NCBI GenBank assembly: GCA_020850945.1
Contig: JADZDR010000022.1
Span: 1 to 64,000 of the forward strand
Reading direction: 5' to 3'
DNA: 64,000 bases
Source: Acidimicrobiia bacterium
GTDB taxonomy: Bacteria; Actinomycetota; Acidimicrobiia; UBA2766
Shown: positions 1 to 8,191 of the stretch, one piece after another
Numbering within the stretch: position 1 is the first letter of the stretch
How the letters are laid out: every line of letters starts with the position of its first letter
The notes under the pieces: model-generated
Told to the model about the DNA's origin: nothing
What the model saw: only the letters and a program-made list of their open reading frames with translations
Databases searched by the model: none
Made by a program: the position numbers and the translations under genes

Positions 1-17
1 AGAGAGGACAGCCACGC

Positions 18-1148
18 ATGACAGAGGCACCGACGCCGGTCGTGATCCCGCCGGAGCTGCGCCCCGCGGATGGTCGCTTCGGCTCCGGCCCGTCCAAGGT
101 CCGATCCGAGGCCCTCGTCGACCTGGCCGCGGCTGCGCCCGGACTCCTCGGCACGAGCCACCGCCAGACCCCCGTCCGGGATCTCGTGCGGCGTGTGCGT
201 GAGGGTGTGTCGGCCCTGCTGGAACTGCCAGACGGGTACGAGGTCGTGCTGGGCAACGGCGGTACGACCGCCTTCTGGGACGCTGCAGCCTTCTGTCTCG
301 TCCGGGCCCTCAGCCAGCACGTCGTCTGCGGCGAGTTCAGCGCCAAGTTCGCGTCGGTGATCGAGGCCTGTCCCCATCTCGAGTCGCCTTTGCTTGTCGA
401 GGCCGCCCCCGGCGAACGACCCGTCCTGAGTGGTGACGCTGACGCGGACACGATCGCCCTCATCCAGAACGAGACGTCGACGGGCGTGCAGATGGACGTC
501 GTCAGACCGGAGGGCGCACATGAGAGCGCCCTCGTCCTCGTGGACGCGACCTCGGCGGCCGGCGGCCTGCGTGTCGAGGCCAGCGAGTTCGACGTCTACT
601 ACTTCGCACCCCAGAAATGCCTCGCCTCCGAGGGGGGTCTCTGGCTGGCCGCCCTCTCGCCGCCGGCGCTGGAGCGCATCGCGGCGATGACGGCGACGCG
701 GGCGGTGCCGGCATCCCTCGACCTCTCGATCGCGCTCGAGAACTCGCGCAAGGACCAGACGTACAACACGCCGGCGATCGCAACGCTGTTCCTCACGGCA
801 CACACGCTCGACTGGATCAACGACCACGGTGGCCTCGCGTGGGCGGCCGCGCGCTGCGACACCTCCGCGGACGTCGTGTACCGGTGGGCGGAGAAAGCAC
901 CTTTCGCCACTCCGTTCGTGAAGGAGTCGCGTGCGCGCTCGCACACGGTCGCCACGATCGACTTCGACACCTCCGTCGATGCGAGCGCAATCGCAGCGGT
1001 ACTGCGCGCGAACGGCATCGTCGACGTCGAGCCCTACCGCAAGCTGGGTCGCAACCAGTTGCGCATCGCCCTCTACCCCGCGATCGACCCGGCGGACGTA
1101 GAGGTGCTCACGCGCGCCATCGATTTCGTCGTGGCCGAGATCGAGTGA
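18..1148 (+). CDS. serC: Phosphoserine aminotransferase
   Basis: PLP-dependent enzyme that converts 3-phosphohydroxypyruvate and glutamate into phosphoserine, the second step of serine biosynthesis. The 376-residue protein starts with the GSGPSKVR motif typical of the actinobacterial SerC type (residues 22-29). It has a GNGGTTAFWD phosphate-binding region and the PLP lysine in FAPQKCLAS at Lys200. The ATG at 18 follows a purine-rich AGAGAGGA at the extreme left edge. The length is normal for the actinobacterial family. The acylphosphatase gene follows 7 nt downstream and may be co-transcribed. The class V aminotransferase fold is certain; phosphoserine specificity rests on the overall motif pattern. 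Confidence 0.93.
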   Translation: MTEAPTPVVIPPELRPADGRFGSGPSKVRSEALVDLAAAAPGLLGTSHRQTPVRDLVRRVREGVSALLELPDGYEVVLGNGGTTAFWDAAAFCLVRALSQHVVCGEFSAKFASVIEACPHLESPLLVEAAPGERPVLSGDADADTIALIQNETSTGVQMDVVRPEGAHESALVLVDATSAAGGLRVEASEFDVYYFAPQKCLASEGGLWLAALSPPALERIAAMTATRAVPASLDLSIALENSRKDQTYNTPAIATLFLTAHTLDWINDHGGLAWAAARCDTSADVVYRWAEKAPFATPFVKESRARSHTVATIDFDTSVDASAIAAVLRANGIVDVEPYRKLGRNQLRIALYPAIDPADVEVLTRAIDFVVAEIE

Positions 1149-1155
1149 CGACCAC

Positions 1156-1443
1156 GTGAGCGGCGGGGACGACACGCCCATCCGGGTCCTGGTCAGGATC
1201 AGGGGCCGCGTGCAAGGAGTGTTCTTCCGGGACTCCACGCGGCGCGAGGCCCTCACGCACGGTGTATGCGGATGGGTGCGCAATCTCCCGGACGGGAGCG
1301 TGGAGGTCGCCCTCGAGGGGCGTCGTGATGCAGTCGACGCTGTCCTGGCCTTCTGCGAGGTGGGGCCCCCCCGTGCATTCGTGGCCGGGGTGGAGATCAG
1401 CGAGACGGAGCCTCTGGGCGAGGAGGGCTTCCGTATCGTCTGA
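1156..1443 (+). CDS. acyP: Acylphosphatase
   Basis: Small cytosolic hydrolase of acyl phosphates. The 95-residue product carries the family signature: VRIRGRVQGVFFRDSTRREA holds the catalytic Arg in GxVQGVxFR, and GWVRNLPDGSVEVALEG holds the catalytic Asn in the GxVxNxxDG motif. Length is typical (about 90-100 residues). It starts at GTG 1156, 7 nt after serC, and ends 1 nt before the stop of the convergent xseB. Confidence 0.93.
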   Translation: MSGGDDTPIRVLVRIRGRVQGVFFRDSTRREALTHGVCGWVRNLPDGSVEVALEGRRDAVDAVLAFCEVGPPRAFVAGVEISETEPLGEEGFRIV

Positions 1444-1444
1444 C

Positions 1445-1729
1445 TCAGGTCGGGGGTGTCTCCCACGGGTCGGCATCGCCGGCGCGCGGTGCCTCGGGCA
1501 CCACGGGCTCGAGGTCCGCCACGACACGCTCGATCTCGAACCTCGTGTCGGTGATCCGCGTCCGGCAGAAGGTGAGGAGTTCGGCGGCGCGGCGCACTCT
1601 CTCGGCGAGCCGGTCGACGTCGACGTCGTCGTGCTCGATCTCGGCGAGGATCTGCTCGAGTTCGGCAATCGCCTCCCCGTAGCCACGCGGAGTCGGCCCC
1701 GCCTCGAATGTGCCGTCCGTACCGCTCAT
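1445..1729 (-). CDS. xseB: Exodeoxyribonuclease VII small subunit
   Basis: Accessory subunit of exonuclease VII, which degrades single-stranded DNA in both directions. The 94-residue acidic helical protein contains the XseB pattern GYGEAIAELEQILAEIE followed by VDVDRLAERVRRAAELLTFCRTRI. Its ATG overlaps the xseA stop as ATGA (1726-1729), so it is translationally coupled and probably made together with the large subunit. Confidence 0.92.
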   Translation of the reverse strand: MSGTDGTFEAGPTPRGYGEAIAELEQILAEIEHDDVDVDRLAERVRRAAELLTFCRTRITDTRFEIERVVADLEPVVPEAPRAGDADPWETPPT

Positions 1730-3057
1730 CTCGCCTCCTCGTCCAGCACTACCTCCTGGACGACCGCCGTCACGCTACCTCCCTTGAGACGCATTGTGAT
1801 CCTGTCGCCGGTCTCGACGGATGCGGCCTCCACCACCACGCGGCCGTCGGGGGTGCGCACCATCGCCCATCCGCGTTGCGTGAGACGCTCGGGGTCCGCC
1901 ATCGTGATCGCACTCTGCATCGCGTCGACGCGCATCCGCGCCTGACCGAGGATGGCGCGTGCCTGACGTTCGAGCTGAGGTTGTACGGCACGAAGGATCG
2001 TGTCCTCTCGTGCCAGGTCGAGACGAGCCCTACCGGTGATGCCGGCCCACCGGTCGCCGAGACGCCGCTCCTGGCGGTCCGTCGCCTCACGCACTGCAAC
2101 AGCAAGCGCCCTGCCGGTCCGGGTGACATCGGTGTCCGCGGACCGCAAGGAAGCGTCGACGCGGCGGCCGATGCGACCGAACCCACCTGCGAGTCTCCCG
2201 AGGTACCCATCCACGGCCGCCACGAGGGCACGGGCGCACGCGGTCGGTGTCTTGTGGGCGTTGTGGGAAACTCGGTCGGCAATCGTCTCGTCGACCTCGT
2301 GGCCTATGCCTGTTATGACGGGAACGGGACACGTGGCAATTGCCCGTGCCACGGTCTCGGAATCGAACACCGCCAATTCGGTTCTCGCCCCACCGCCCCG
2401 CACGACGGCGATCACATCGGGTCGTTCGTCTCCCAAGACCCGCACGGCTGCCGCGATACGCCTCTCCGCGTCTCCTCCCTGCACGGGCGTGTGCAGGGCA
2501 CGCACACTGAAGCCGAAACCGGAGCCGCGCAGCTCGTGCTCGAAATCCGCCGCAGCCGCGCTCTGCGCCGACGTGACGAGCCCCACCCGGAGCGGACACG
2601 CCGGGAATCCGAGGCTGCTGTTCGCGTCCAGCAGCCCTTCGGTGCCGAGGCGGCGCAACACACGGTCACGATTCCTCGCGAAGTGGCCGAGTGTGTAGGC
2701 CGTGTCGATTCCGGTCATGGTGAGCTGGAGGCGGCCGCGGGGGCGGTAGACATCGACACGTCCCCGCAGACGCACCGCCATGCCGTCCTCGAGCTCGACC
2801 CGGTCCGAGTCGAGATCCCGCTGCACGCGAGTCCGGTGCGAGTCGAGGAGCACGACGGACAGGCGGGCATGACGGGCGGGATCGCGGGCATCGGGCTCCA
2901 CGAGGTCGAAGAAGAGGTTGCCACGGCCGCTGGCCTGGCTGAGGCCCCAGATCTCCCCCCCCACCCAGACTTCCGCGCGAAACGTGCGGTACAGTGCCTG
3001 TTGGATGCTGCGGTTCAACTCGTAGACGCCGTATGTGCGCTCGTCGGACTCCACCAT
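1726..3057 (-). CDS. xseA: Exodeoxyribonuclease VII large subunit
   Basis: Catalytic subunit of exonuclease VII. From the ATG at 3057 the product has 443 residues: an N-terminal OB-fold (TYGVYELNRSIQQAL, then VWVGGEIWGLSQASGRGNLFFDL) and the XseA nuclease core with AVVRGGGARTELAVFD, VPVITGIGHEVDETIAD and HKTPTACA. The frame is open further upstream (to 3198), but those residues are low-complexity and unlike XseA. A second possible start is ATG 3087, which has a slightly better purine-rich leader. It overlaps xseB by 4 nt. Confidence 0.92.
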   Translation of the reverse strand: MVESDERTYGVYELNRSIQQALYRTFRAEVWVGGEIWGLSQASGRGNLFFDLVEPDARDPARHARLSVVLLDSHRTRVQRDLDSDRVELEDGMAVRLRGRVDVYRPRGRLQLTMTGIDTAYTLGHFARNRDRVLRRLGTEGLLDANSSLGFPACPLRVGLVTSAQSAAAADFEHELRGSGFGFSVRALHTPVQGGDAERRIAAAVRVLGDERPDVIAVVRGGGARTELAVFDSETVARAIATCPVPVITGIGHEVDETIADRVSHNAHKTPTACARALVAAVDGYLGRLAGGFGRIGRRVDASLRSADTDVTRTGRALAVAVREATDRQERRLGDRWAGITGRARLDLAREDTILRAVQPQLERQARAILGQARMRVDAMQSAITMADPERLTQRGWAMVRTPDGRVVVEAASVETGDRITMRLKGGSVTAVVQEVVLDEEAR

Positions 3058-3233
3058 CCACACGAGGGTAAACCCGCGATGCGACATGCCCGGCCTGCAG
3101 GCAGGTACCCGGCCCGACGAAGCGAAGGTGTAGTGGTGGCAAACGCCTGCAGAGGTGATTCCTCCTGGTCTGCCGCGACCGGCGGGGAACGTGACCATGT
3201 TGGTCCCTGCGCGACTCTGTCAGGTGGGCCGGG

Positions 3234-4286
3234 ATGACGTCGAGAACGCGCCGCATCCTGGCCAACACCCTGATCGCCTGTGGCATCCTCGCGATCGCGC
3301 TCTGGCAGACAGGGAACTGGCTGCGATCCAGCATCCTCGACGAGGAGGGCTTCACGAGCTCGATTGCCGAGATGCTCGGGAATCCCACGATCCAGTCGGC
3401 GATCGCGGAGGCTCTCGCCACCCGCCTGAACGCCGACGGACTCCCCGGCGGCCAGGTCACGCCCGAAGTGCAGAGGGCGATGGAGCGGTTCGTGGCTTCG
3501 CCCGACTTCCAGTCCACTCTGTCGAAGTCGTTCGTCGCGATCCACGTCGCCGTGCTCGGCACAGCCCGGGCAGACGCCCCCGAAGCGATCGTCATCGACC
3601 TCGACGAGTATCAACCCGAGCTCGAACAGCTCTTGGCGAACATGGACCCACCCGCACCGAATGCGCTGCCGCCGGACGGGCTTGGCGTCGTACAGGTCCC
3701 CGTCGACTCCCTCCCGTCACTTGCCGGACAGGCGGAAGTCTTCAAGGCCATGCCGATCGTCGCGCTCGTCGTGGGCATCCTCCTCTTCGCCCTCGCCCTC
3801 ACGGTGACGAACGATCGACCCTCCTCCCTGATACGGATCGGGGTCGGCCTCATCATGATCACGATCATCCCCCTCCTGATTCGTGTGCTCGTGCCCAAGC
3901 TCGCCCTCGGCAAGGTCTCGGATACAACCGCCCGCGAGATCGGCGACACCGTACTCGGATCTCTCCTCGGCAGCCTCGTCACGACGGCCGTGACCGTGGC
4001 CGTGATCGGGGCTGTCTGTCTCGGGGCCGGGGTGGGACTCAAGTACTTCCTGCGCTGGAAGCAGGAACACGACTTCATGAAGGACGTGCCGGTCGCCGAC
4101 TACGATCCGTCGTCCGTCCCGTGGGAGGTGCAGCATCCTGGAGAGACGTACAGGATCGGACCGGCCGAACCCGCGAGGGTGCCGGCAGCGCCGTACCCCT
4201 CGACTCCACCGGCTCCACCGGCCTCCCCGCCGATGCCACCGTCCGGTGACGGGGGCGGCTGGGGTCAGGCCGGCCGCGGGTACTGA
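3234..4286 (+). CDS. Multi-spanning membrane protein, function unknown
   Basis: A 350-residue protein that I do not assign to a characterised family. It has an N-terminal hydrophobic segment (about residues 8-25) and an extracytoplasmic-looking domain of about 150 residues containing EGFTSSIAEMLGNPTIQSAI. Three more hydrophobic segments follow (about 175-192, 202-225 and 240-268), with a charged and then proline-rich cytoplasmic tail (PPAPPASPPMPP). The layout resembles large actinobacterial conserved membrane proteins of unknown role. The ATG at 3234 is divergent from xseA, with 176 nt between them that should hold both promoters. Confidence 0.8.
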   Translation: MTSRTRRILANTLIACGILAIALWQTGNWLRSSILDEEGFTSSIAEMLGNPTIQSAIAEALATRLNADGLPGGQVTPEVQRAMERFVASPDFQSTLSKSFVAIHVAVLGTARADAPEAIVIDLDEYQPELEQLLANMDPPAPNALPPDGLGVVQVPVDSLPSLAGQAEVFKAMPIVALVVGILLFALALTVTNDRPSSLIRIGVGLIMITIIPLLIRVLVPKLALGKVSDTTAREIGDTVLGSLLGSLVTTAVTVAVIGAVCLGAGVGLKYFLRWKQEHDFMKDVPVADYDPSSVPWEVQHPGETYRIGPAEPARVPAAPYPSTPPAPPASPPMPPSGDGGGWGQAGRGY

Positions 4287-4310
4287 GGGAGGCGGCGTGG
4301 TGACGCCTTC

Positions 4311-4988
4311 ATGACCTCCCCGGACCGCGAACGTGAGCATCTCACCTTGGCCACCCCCGACGGCGTGCACCTCGACGCTGTATGGACCGCCCCCACGAGC
4401 GCATGCAGTGTCGTCTGCGTGCTGTGCCATCCACACCCCGAACACGGCGGATCCATGCACAACCCGCTTCTCCTCACGCTCGAGGACGCTGTCTGCAGCC
4501 GAGGCGGGGCAGTCCTGCGCTTCGACTTCCGCGGTGTGGGTTGCAGCACGGGGTGGCACAGTGGTGGGCGTGACGAGGTCCTCGACGTCGCAGCCGCTGT
4601 GGGCACCGTGTTCGACCGTGCCCGAGGTGCTCGACTCGGTCTGGGTGGCTGGTCCTTCGGAGGCGGCGTGAGCTTTGCGTGGGTTCGAGCACACACACGT
4701 CCGCGTTACCCCGTCGACCTCAGGTGGTTCGGCGTGGCACCGGTCCTGGAGTTCGGCAGCGAGTCCCCGACTGGAGCTCCCTCGGCCGGAGTCCGCGACG
4801 AGGTGCCCCGCATGGCGATCGTGGGCTCGGCCGACCCCTTGGTCTCGACCGAGACGCTGCGTTCCCTCCTCGGACCCCGTGCCGAACTGGTCGTGCTCGA
4901 CGGTTGTGATCACTTCTTCGCCGGCGCCTGCGGCGTAGAGGCTGCGGACCACGTAGCCGAGTTCGTGACGGCCGATGTCCATCCGTAG
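4311..4988 (+). CDS. Alpha/beta hydrolase, dienelactone-hydrolase-like
   Basis: A 225-residue single-domain hydrolase. The oxyanion-side motif CHPHPEHGGSMHN is typical of the small alpha/beta hydrolases annotated as CocE/NonD-like or dienelactone-hydrolase-like. The nucleophile lies in GGWSFGGG (GxSxG type), and the C-terminal acid and His are in VVLDGCDHFFAG. The substrate cannot be inferred. Its last 14 nt overlap the start of the first crcB. Confidence 0.85.
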   Translation: MTSPDREREHLTLATPDGVHLDAVWTAPTSACSVVCVLCHPHPEHGGSMHNPLLLTLEDAVCSRGGAVLRFDFRGVGCSTGWHSGGRDEVLDVAAAVGTVFDRARGARLGLGGWSFGGGVSFAWVRAHTRPRYPVDLRWFGVAPVLEFGSESPTGAPSAGVRDEVPRMAIVGSADPLVSTETLRSLLGPRAELVVLDGCDHFFAGACGVEAADHVAEFVTADVHP

Positions 4989-5400
4989 GAGGTTCGAACG
5001 CGAGCACGTTGCCGGCCACCACCTCCACAGACTCACGCCCCGCGTCATCATGGGAGTTGCCCTCGGGGCTGCCGTTGGAGCCGAGCTGCGTTACCTCGTG
5101 CTCTCGAGCCTCGATTGGGGCTTGTGGCCGACACTCGCCGTGAACGTGGCGGGTTCCATGCTGCTCGGTGGACTTGCGGCCCGGAGCCGACGCAGGCGTA
5201 CACAAGTGCCACCCTGGCTGGGCGCGGGTCTCATCGGAGCCTTCACGACCTTTTCCACCTTCCTGCTCGACGTCTACGAGCTCGCAGAACGGGACGGGGT
5301 GGGGCTTGCCCTGGTGTTCGCCGCCTTCTCCCTCTCGGTTGGAATCGGCGCGACCGCACTCGTCCTCATGGCGGGTCGAGAAGGGGGGCAACGCGCGTGA
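4975..5400 (+). CDS. crcB: Fluoride ion channel CrcB, first of a tandem pair
   Basis: Dual-topology Fluc-type channel that exports fluoride. The 141-residue product has four hydrophobic segments and the CrcB signatures GVALGAAVGAELRYLV, NVAGSMLLGG and GLIGAFTTFSTFLLD (the pore-lining TTFSTF stretch). The N-terminus is about 25 residues longer than usual, so the true start may lie downstream of ATG 4975. It overlaps the next crcB by GTGA. No fluoride riboswitch was recognised upstream. Tandem crcB genes usually form a heterodimeric channel. Confidence 0.92.
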   Translation: MSIRRRFEREHVAGHHLHRLTPRVIMGVALGAAVGAELRYLVLSSLDWGLWPTLAVNVAGSMLLGGLAARSRRRRTQVPPWLGAGLIGAFTTFSTFLLDVYELAERDGVGLALVFAAFSLSVGIGATALVLMAGREGGQRA

Positions 5401-5783
5401 TCCACGTGGCAGTCCTCGCGGGTGGTGCCCTGGGTGGCCTTCTGCGCTTCGTCACGACTGCGGTATCGCAGCGCCTCATCGACGAAGGCGACGCTCTTCC
5501 GTGGTGGACACTCCTGGCCAACCTGACGGGAAGCTTCGTGCTCGGGCTGCTTGGCGGCTCGCTCGCGCACGGCCTGGTGCTCTCCCCATCGGTAGTCGCA
5601 GGTATCGGCGCAGGCTTCGCAGGAGGCCTCACGACCTTCTCGACCTTCAGTGTCGAAACAGTCCTCCTCGGACGCGAGCGAAGCGTGTACGCGGCGGCCG
5701 CCTACGTCGTGCTCAGCTTCACGTTGGGGCTCCTCGCGATCGTCGGCGGGATCGCGGCCGGGGCCGGGATCGCCGGAATGTGA
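5397..5783 (+). CDS. crcB: Fluoride ion channel CrcB, second of a tandem pair
   Basis: Partner channel subunit of 128 residues, read from GTG 5397, which overlaps the stop of the first crcB (GTGA). It shows the family motifs GGALGGLLRFVTT, NLTGSFVLGLLGG and GFAGGLTTFSTFSVE, and four membrane segments. A longer open frame from 5115 exists, but it runs antiphase through the first crcB and has no CrcB features. The two subunits are only moderately alike, as expected for a heteromeric pair with opposite topologies. Confidence 0.92.
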   Translation: MIHVAVLAGGALGGLLRFVTTAVSQRLIDEGDALPWWTLLANLTGSFVLGLLGGSLAHGLVLSPSVVAGIGAGFAGGLTTFSTFSVETVLLGRERSVYAAAAYVVLSFTLGLLAIVGGIAAGAGIAGM

Positions 5784-5834
5784 AGGGACCGCCAGCCTGG
5801 CTTAGCCTGCCGGAATGCCTGGGGGAGCTTGCCC

Positions 5835-6920
5835 GTGACCGCATCGAGACGTAGAAGGGTCGGAGTCCCCGCATCTCTCGGCGCGGTGGGAGCCGTGGCC
5901 GGTGCCCTCGGACTCAAGGCGTGGTACGGCTCCTTCGACTGGTGCACCACCGAGGACGAGGTGTGCTCCGTGCCGACCGAGGACGGCTGGCACATCGTGC
6001 TGCACAGGTACCGGCCGACACGGCGGACTCACAGCCATCCGCTCGTCATCGGTCACGGTTTCGCCGGCAGCCATTACCTGCACGACCTCGGGGCGGGACT
6101 CGGCATGGCCCGCTTCCTTGCCGACCACGGCTGGGAGACCTTCACGGTCGACCTGCGCGGTCGAGGTGACAGCTTCCCGGACAGGGGGGACCGGTCGAGT
6201 CTCCAATGGAGCTTCGACGACCTCGCCCTCACGGATCTGCCGAGCGCTGCCGCTGCAGCATGTGAGGCCACTGGAGCGGAGTCCTGCCTGTGGGTCGGTC
6301 ACGAGATGAGCGGCCAGGCCTTGTACGCGGCCGCCGTGTCCGGACGGGCGGAGAACGTCCACGCAGCCGTCACGATCGGTGCCCCGGCCGTGACACCCCC
6401 CTATGCGGCCGTGCCGGGCGTGACCGCACCACCGCGGGGGCGCAAGGCGGGACGTGTACCGTTCCGGGCAGGTGCACGTCTGGCGGGCCCGGTTCTGGCC
6501 TTCACGCGCAGCAGGATGTTGGAGTCGTCCTTCCGGGCAGGCATTGCCGACCCTCGTGCCGTCGCGCGCTATTTCCGAAACGGTGTCCCCGACGAGTCCG
6601 AGTTGCTCGCCGAGCAGTTCGCGGCGTGGATCGAGTCGGCAGCGATGACTAGTGACGACGGCTCCCTCGTCTACTCGGATCACCTCGACGCGGTCACGCT
6701 GCCGGTCCTCGTCGTAGCCGCCGCAGCCGATCTCCAGCGACCGCCCGAGGCCGTCGAAGCCACCTATCGGGCTCTCGGCAGCAGTGACAAGACATTCCTC
6801 CGGGCAGGAATCGAGGGTGGGATGTCAGTCGACTTCGGCCACGACGACGTCGTGACCAGCATCCCCGCCACGCGGGAGGTCCTCCCGCGGCTCGAGGCGT
6901 GGCTCTCGGCACACGACTGA
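5835..6920 (+). CDS. Alpha/beta-hydrolase-fold protein with atypical nucleophile elbow
   Basis: A 361-residue protein with an N-terminal hydrophobic segment (VGVPASLGAVGAVAGALGL), possibly a signal or anchor, then an alpha/beta hydrolase core: VIGHGFAGSHYLHD near the oxyanion site and DLRGRGDSFP after strand 4. The nucleophile elbow reads VGHEMSGQ, where most hydrolases have GHSMGG, so the expected serine is replaced by glutamate. A late Asp (VAAAADLQRP) and His (DFGHDDV) remain. GTG 5835 is preferred because a GGGGGAG lies about 8 nt upstream; TTG 5829 in the same frame is the alternative. It could be a non-catalytic member or use unusual chemistry. Confidence 0.8.
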   Translation: MTASRRRRVGVPASLGAVGAVAGALGLKAWYGSFDWCTTEDEVCSVPTEDGWHIVLHRYRPTRRTHSHPLVIGHGFAGSHYLHDLGAGLGMARFLADHGWETFTVDLRGRGDSFPDRGDRSSLQWSFDDLALTDLPSAAAAACEATGAESCLWVGHEMSGQALYAAAVSGRAENVHAAVTIGAPAVTPPYAAVPGVTAPPRGRKAGRVPFRAGARLAGPVLAFTRSRMLESSFRAGIADPRAVARYFRNGVPDESELLAEQFAAWIESAAMTSDDGSLVYSDHLDAVTLPVLVVAAAADLQRPPEAVEATYRALGSSDKTFLRAGIEGGMSVDFGHDDVVTSIPATREVLPRLEAWLSAHD

Positions 6921-6942
6921 CATGACACCCCCACCCCCCTCC

Positions 6943-6989
6943 ACGTGGGCGTATCCAACCACGCTGACCGTGGTTCAGTACGCCCACGT
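6943..6989. repeat. Hairpin repeat, copy 1 of 4
   Basis: A 47-nt imperfect palindrome: an outer 11-bp arm (ACGTGGGCGTA / TACGCCCACGT), a 3x3 internal loop (TCC/CAG), an inner arm AACCAC / GTGGTT extended by a G-C pair, and a 5-nt loop CTGAC. It lies just after the stop of the hydrolase at 6920. Copies 2, 3 and 4 share exactly the same lengths and outer sequence. It could act as a bidirectional terminator between convergent genes or as a REP-like dispersed element. Confidence 0.9.
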
Positions 6990-7003
6990 AACGGCTCCCC
7001 CCC

Positions 7004-7050
7004 ACGTGGGCGTAACCAACCACACTGGCTGTGGTTCAACACGCCCACGT
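7004..7050. repeat. Hairpin repeat, copy 2 of 4
   Basis: The second 47-nt hairpin starts 61 nt after copy 1. The outer arm is ACGTGGGCGTA / CACGCCCACGT (one outer-arm change), the internal loop ACC/CAA, the inner arm AACCAC / GTGGTT closed by an A-T pair, and the loop CTGGC. It sits between the convergent hydrolase gene and gcvT, 24 nt from the gcvT stop codon. Confidence 0.9.
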
Positions 7051-7074
7051 AACGGCTCCCGTTCACAGGGAGGG

Positions 7075-8160
7075 TCAGGGGAGGTCGACGAAAGGAGGGT
7101 CGACGACCTCGACGGGGAGATGCCGACCGCGGAGCTCTACCGACGCGGGCTGGGCGTCCCGCGCGACGAGCGCGAGCGCAATACCGCGCTCGAGGAGCGG
7201 CGAGTAGCCACCGCTCGTCACGACACCCACAGCCTGTGCCGCGGTGTCGAGGACGGGGCTTGCGTCGCGCAGGGGGCGTCGGTCCCGTCCCACGAGTCCG
7301 ACAAGCCTCCGCGGCACACCGTCCTCCTTCTGGCGGCGCAGAGCGGCGGCCCCGGGGAAGTCGGCGGAGTCGAGCGCCACGGTCCAGCCGAGACCGGCTT
7401 CGAGCGGCGAGATGTCAGGCGAGATGTCGTGCCCGTGCAGGGGATAGCCCATCTCGAGACGCAGCGTGTCGCGAGCACCGAGCCCGGCAGGCTTGCCGCC
7501 CACGTCGGCGAGCGGTCCCCCCAGCGCATCCCAGATACCCACGATCGTGTCGTTCGGGGCGACGATCTCGATTCCCGGCGATCCCGTGTATCCGGTCCCC
7601 GAGACGATGCCCTGCCCGAGACGCGACTCGAAGCGTGCGACGCCGAACCGTGCCGGCGCCGCGTCGGTGAGGACATCCTCCACGACATCACTCCAGCGCG
7701 GCCCCTGCAGGGCGAGGATCCCCCATGCAGAGCTCAGATCCGTGACTTCCACACCGTCGCTCCGCTCCGCCTCCGAGTCCAGGATCGCCACGACCGTGGT
7801 GACGTTCGCGGCATTCGGCACCACCATCCACTCGTCCTCCGCCACGTGGCTGATGATGAGGTCGTCCACGACACCGCCTCTGTCGTTGAGGAGCATCGTG
7901 TACTGCGCCCGGCCCGGCCCCACCTTCGTCACGTCGTTCGTGAGGGTGCGCTGGAGGAGATCCGCCGTGTCGGGGCCGCGCACGAAGACCGTGCCCATGT
8001 GGCCCACGTCGAAGAGGCCGCACGCCTCGCGTACGGCAAGATGCTCGGCTACGGTGCCCTCGTACTGGATCGGCATACGCCAGCCGGCGAACGGAACCAT
8101 CTTCGCGCCGAGGGCGACGTGCCGGCTGCCGAGCACCGTCTCACGCAGAACTTCGGACAT
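7075..8160 (-). CDS. gcvT: Aminomethyltransferase (glycine cleavage T protein)
   Basis: Tetrahydrofolate-dependent T protein of the glycine cleavage system. From ATG 8160 the product has 361 residues. Conserved T-protein segments are visible: KMVPFAGWRMPIQYEGTVAEHLAVREACGLFDVGHMG, VDDLIISH, GYTGSPGIEI and LGARDTLRLEMGYPLHGHDI, plus a C-terminal OB-like barrel (GYSPLLERGIALALV). The frame is open to 8232 but the extra residues are unlike GcvT. No glycine riboswitch was seen upstream. gcvH lies about 4.7 kb away on the same strand; gcvP is not in the window. Confidence 0.94.
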   Translation of the reverse strand: MSEVLRETVLGSRHVALGAKMVPFAGWRMPIQYEGTVAEHLAVREACGLFDVGHMGTVFVRGPDTADLLQRTLTNDVTKVGPGRAQYTMLLNDRGGVVDDLIISHVAEDEWMVVPNAANVTTVVAILDSEAERSDGVEVTDLSSAWGILALQGPRWSDVVEDVLTDAAPARFGVARFESRLGQGIVSGTGYTGSPGIEIVAPNDTIVGIWDALGGPLADVGGKPAGLGARDTLRLEMGYPLHGHDISPDISPLEAGLGWTVALDSADFPGAAALRRQKEDGVPRRLVGLVGRDRRPLRDASPVLDTAAQAVGVVTSGGYSPLLERGIALALVARDAQPASVELRGRHLPVEVVDPPFVDLP

Positions 8161-8191
8161 GGGGGCGGAGCCTAGCGGCGGACCCCGGTGC

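Noticed and set aside
1708-3237. Long plus-strand frame (509 residues) antisense to xseA
   Set aside because: Low-complexity translation and no family; the opposite strand encodes a clear XseA.
4900-4975. Fluoride riboswitch ahead of crcB
   Set aside because: The region codes for the upstream hydrolase and shows no riboswitch core.
5115-5396. Upstream extension of the second crcB
   Set aside because: Runs antiphase through the first crcB; CrcB similarity begins at GTG 5397.
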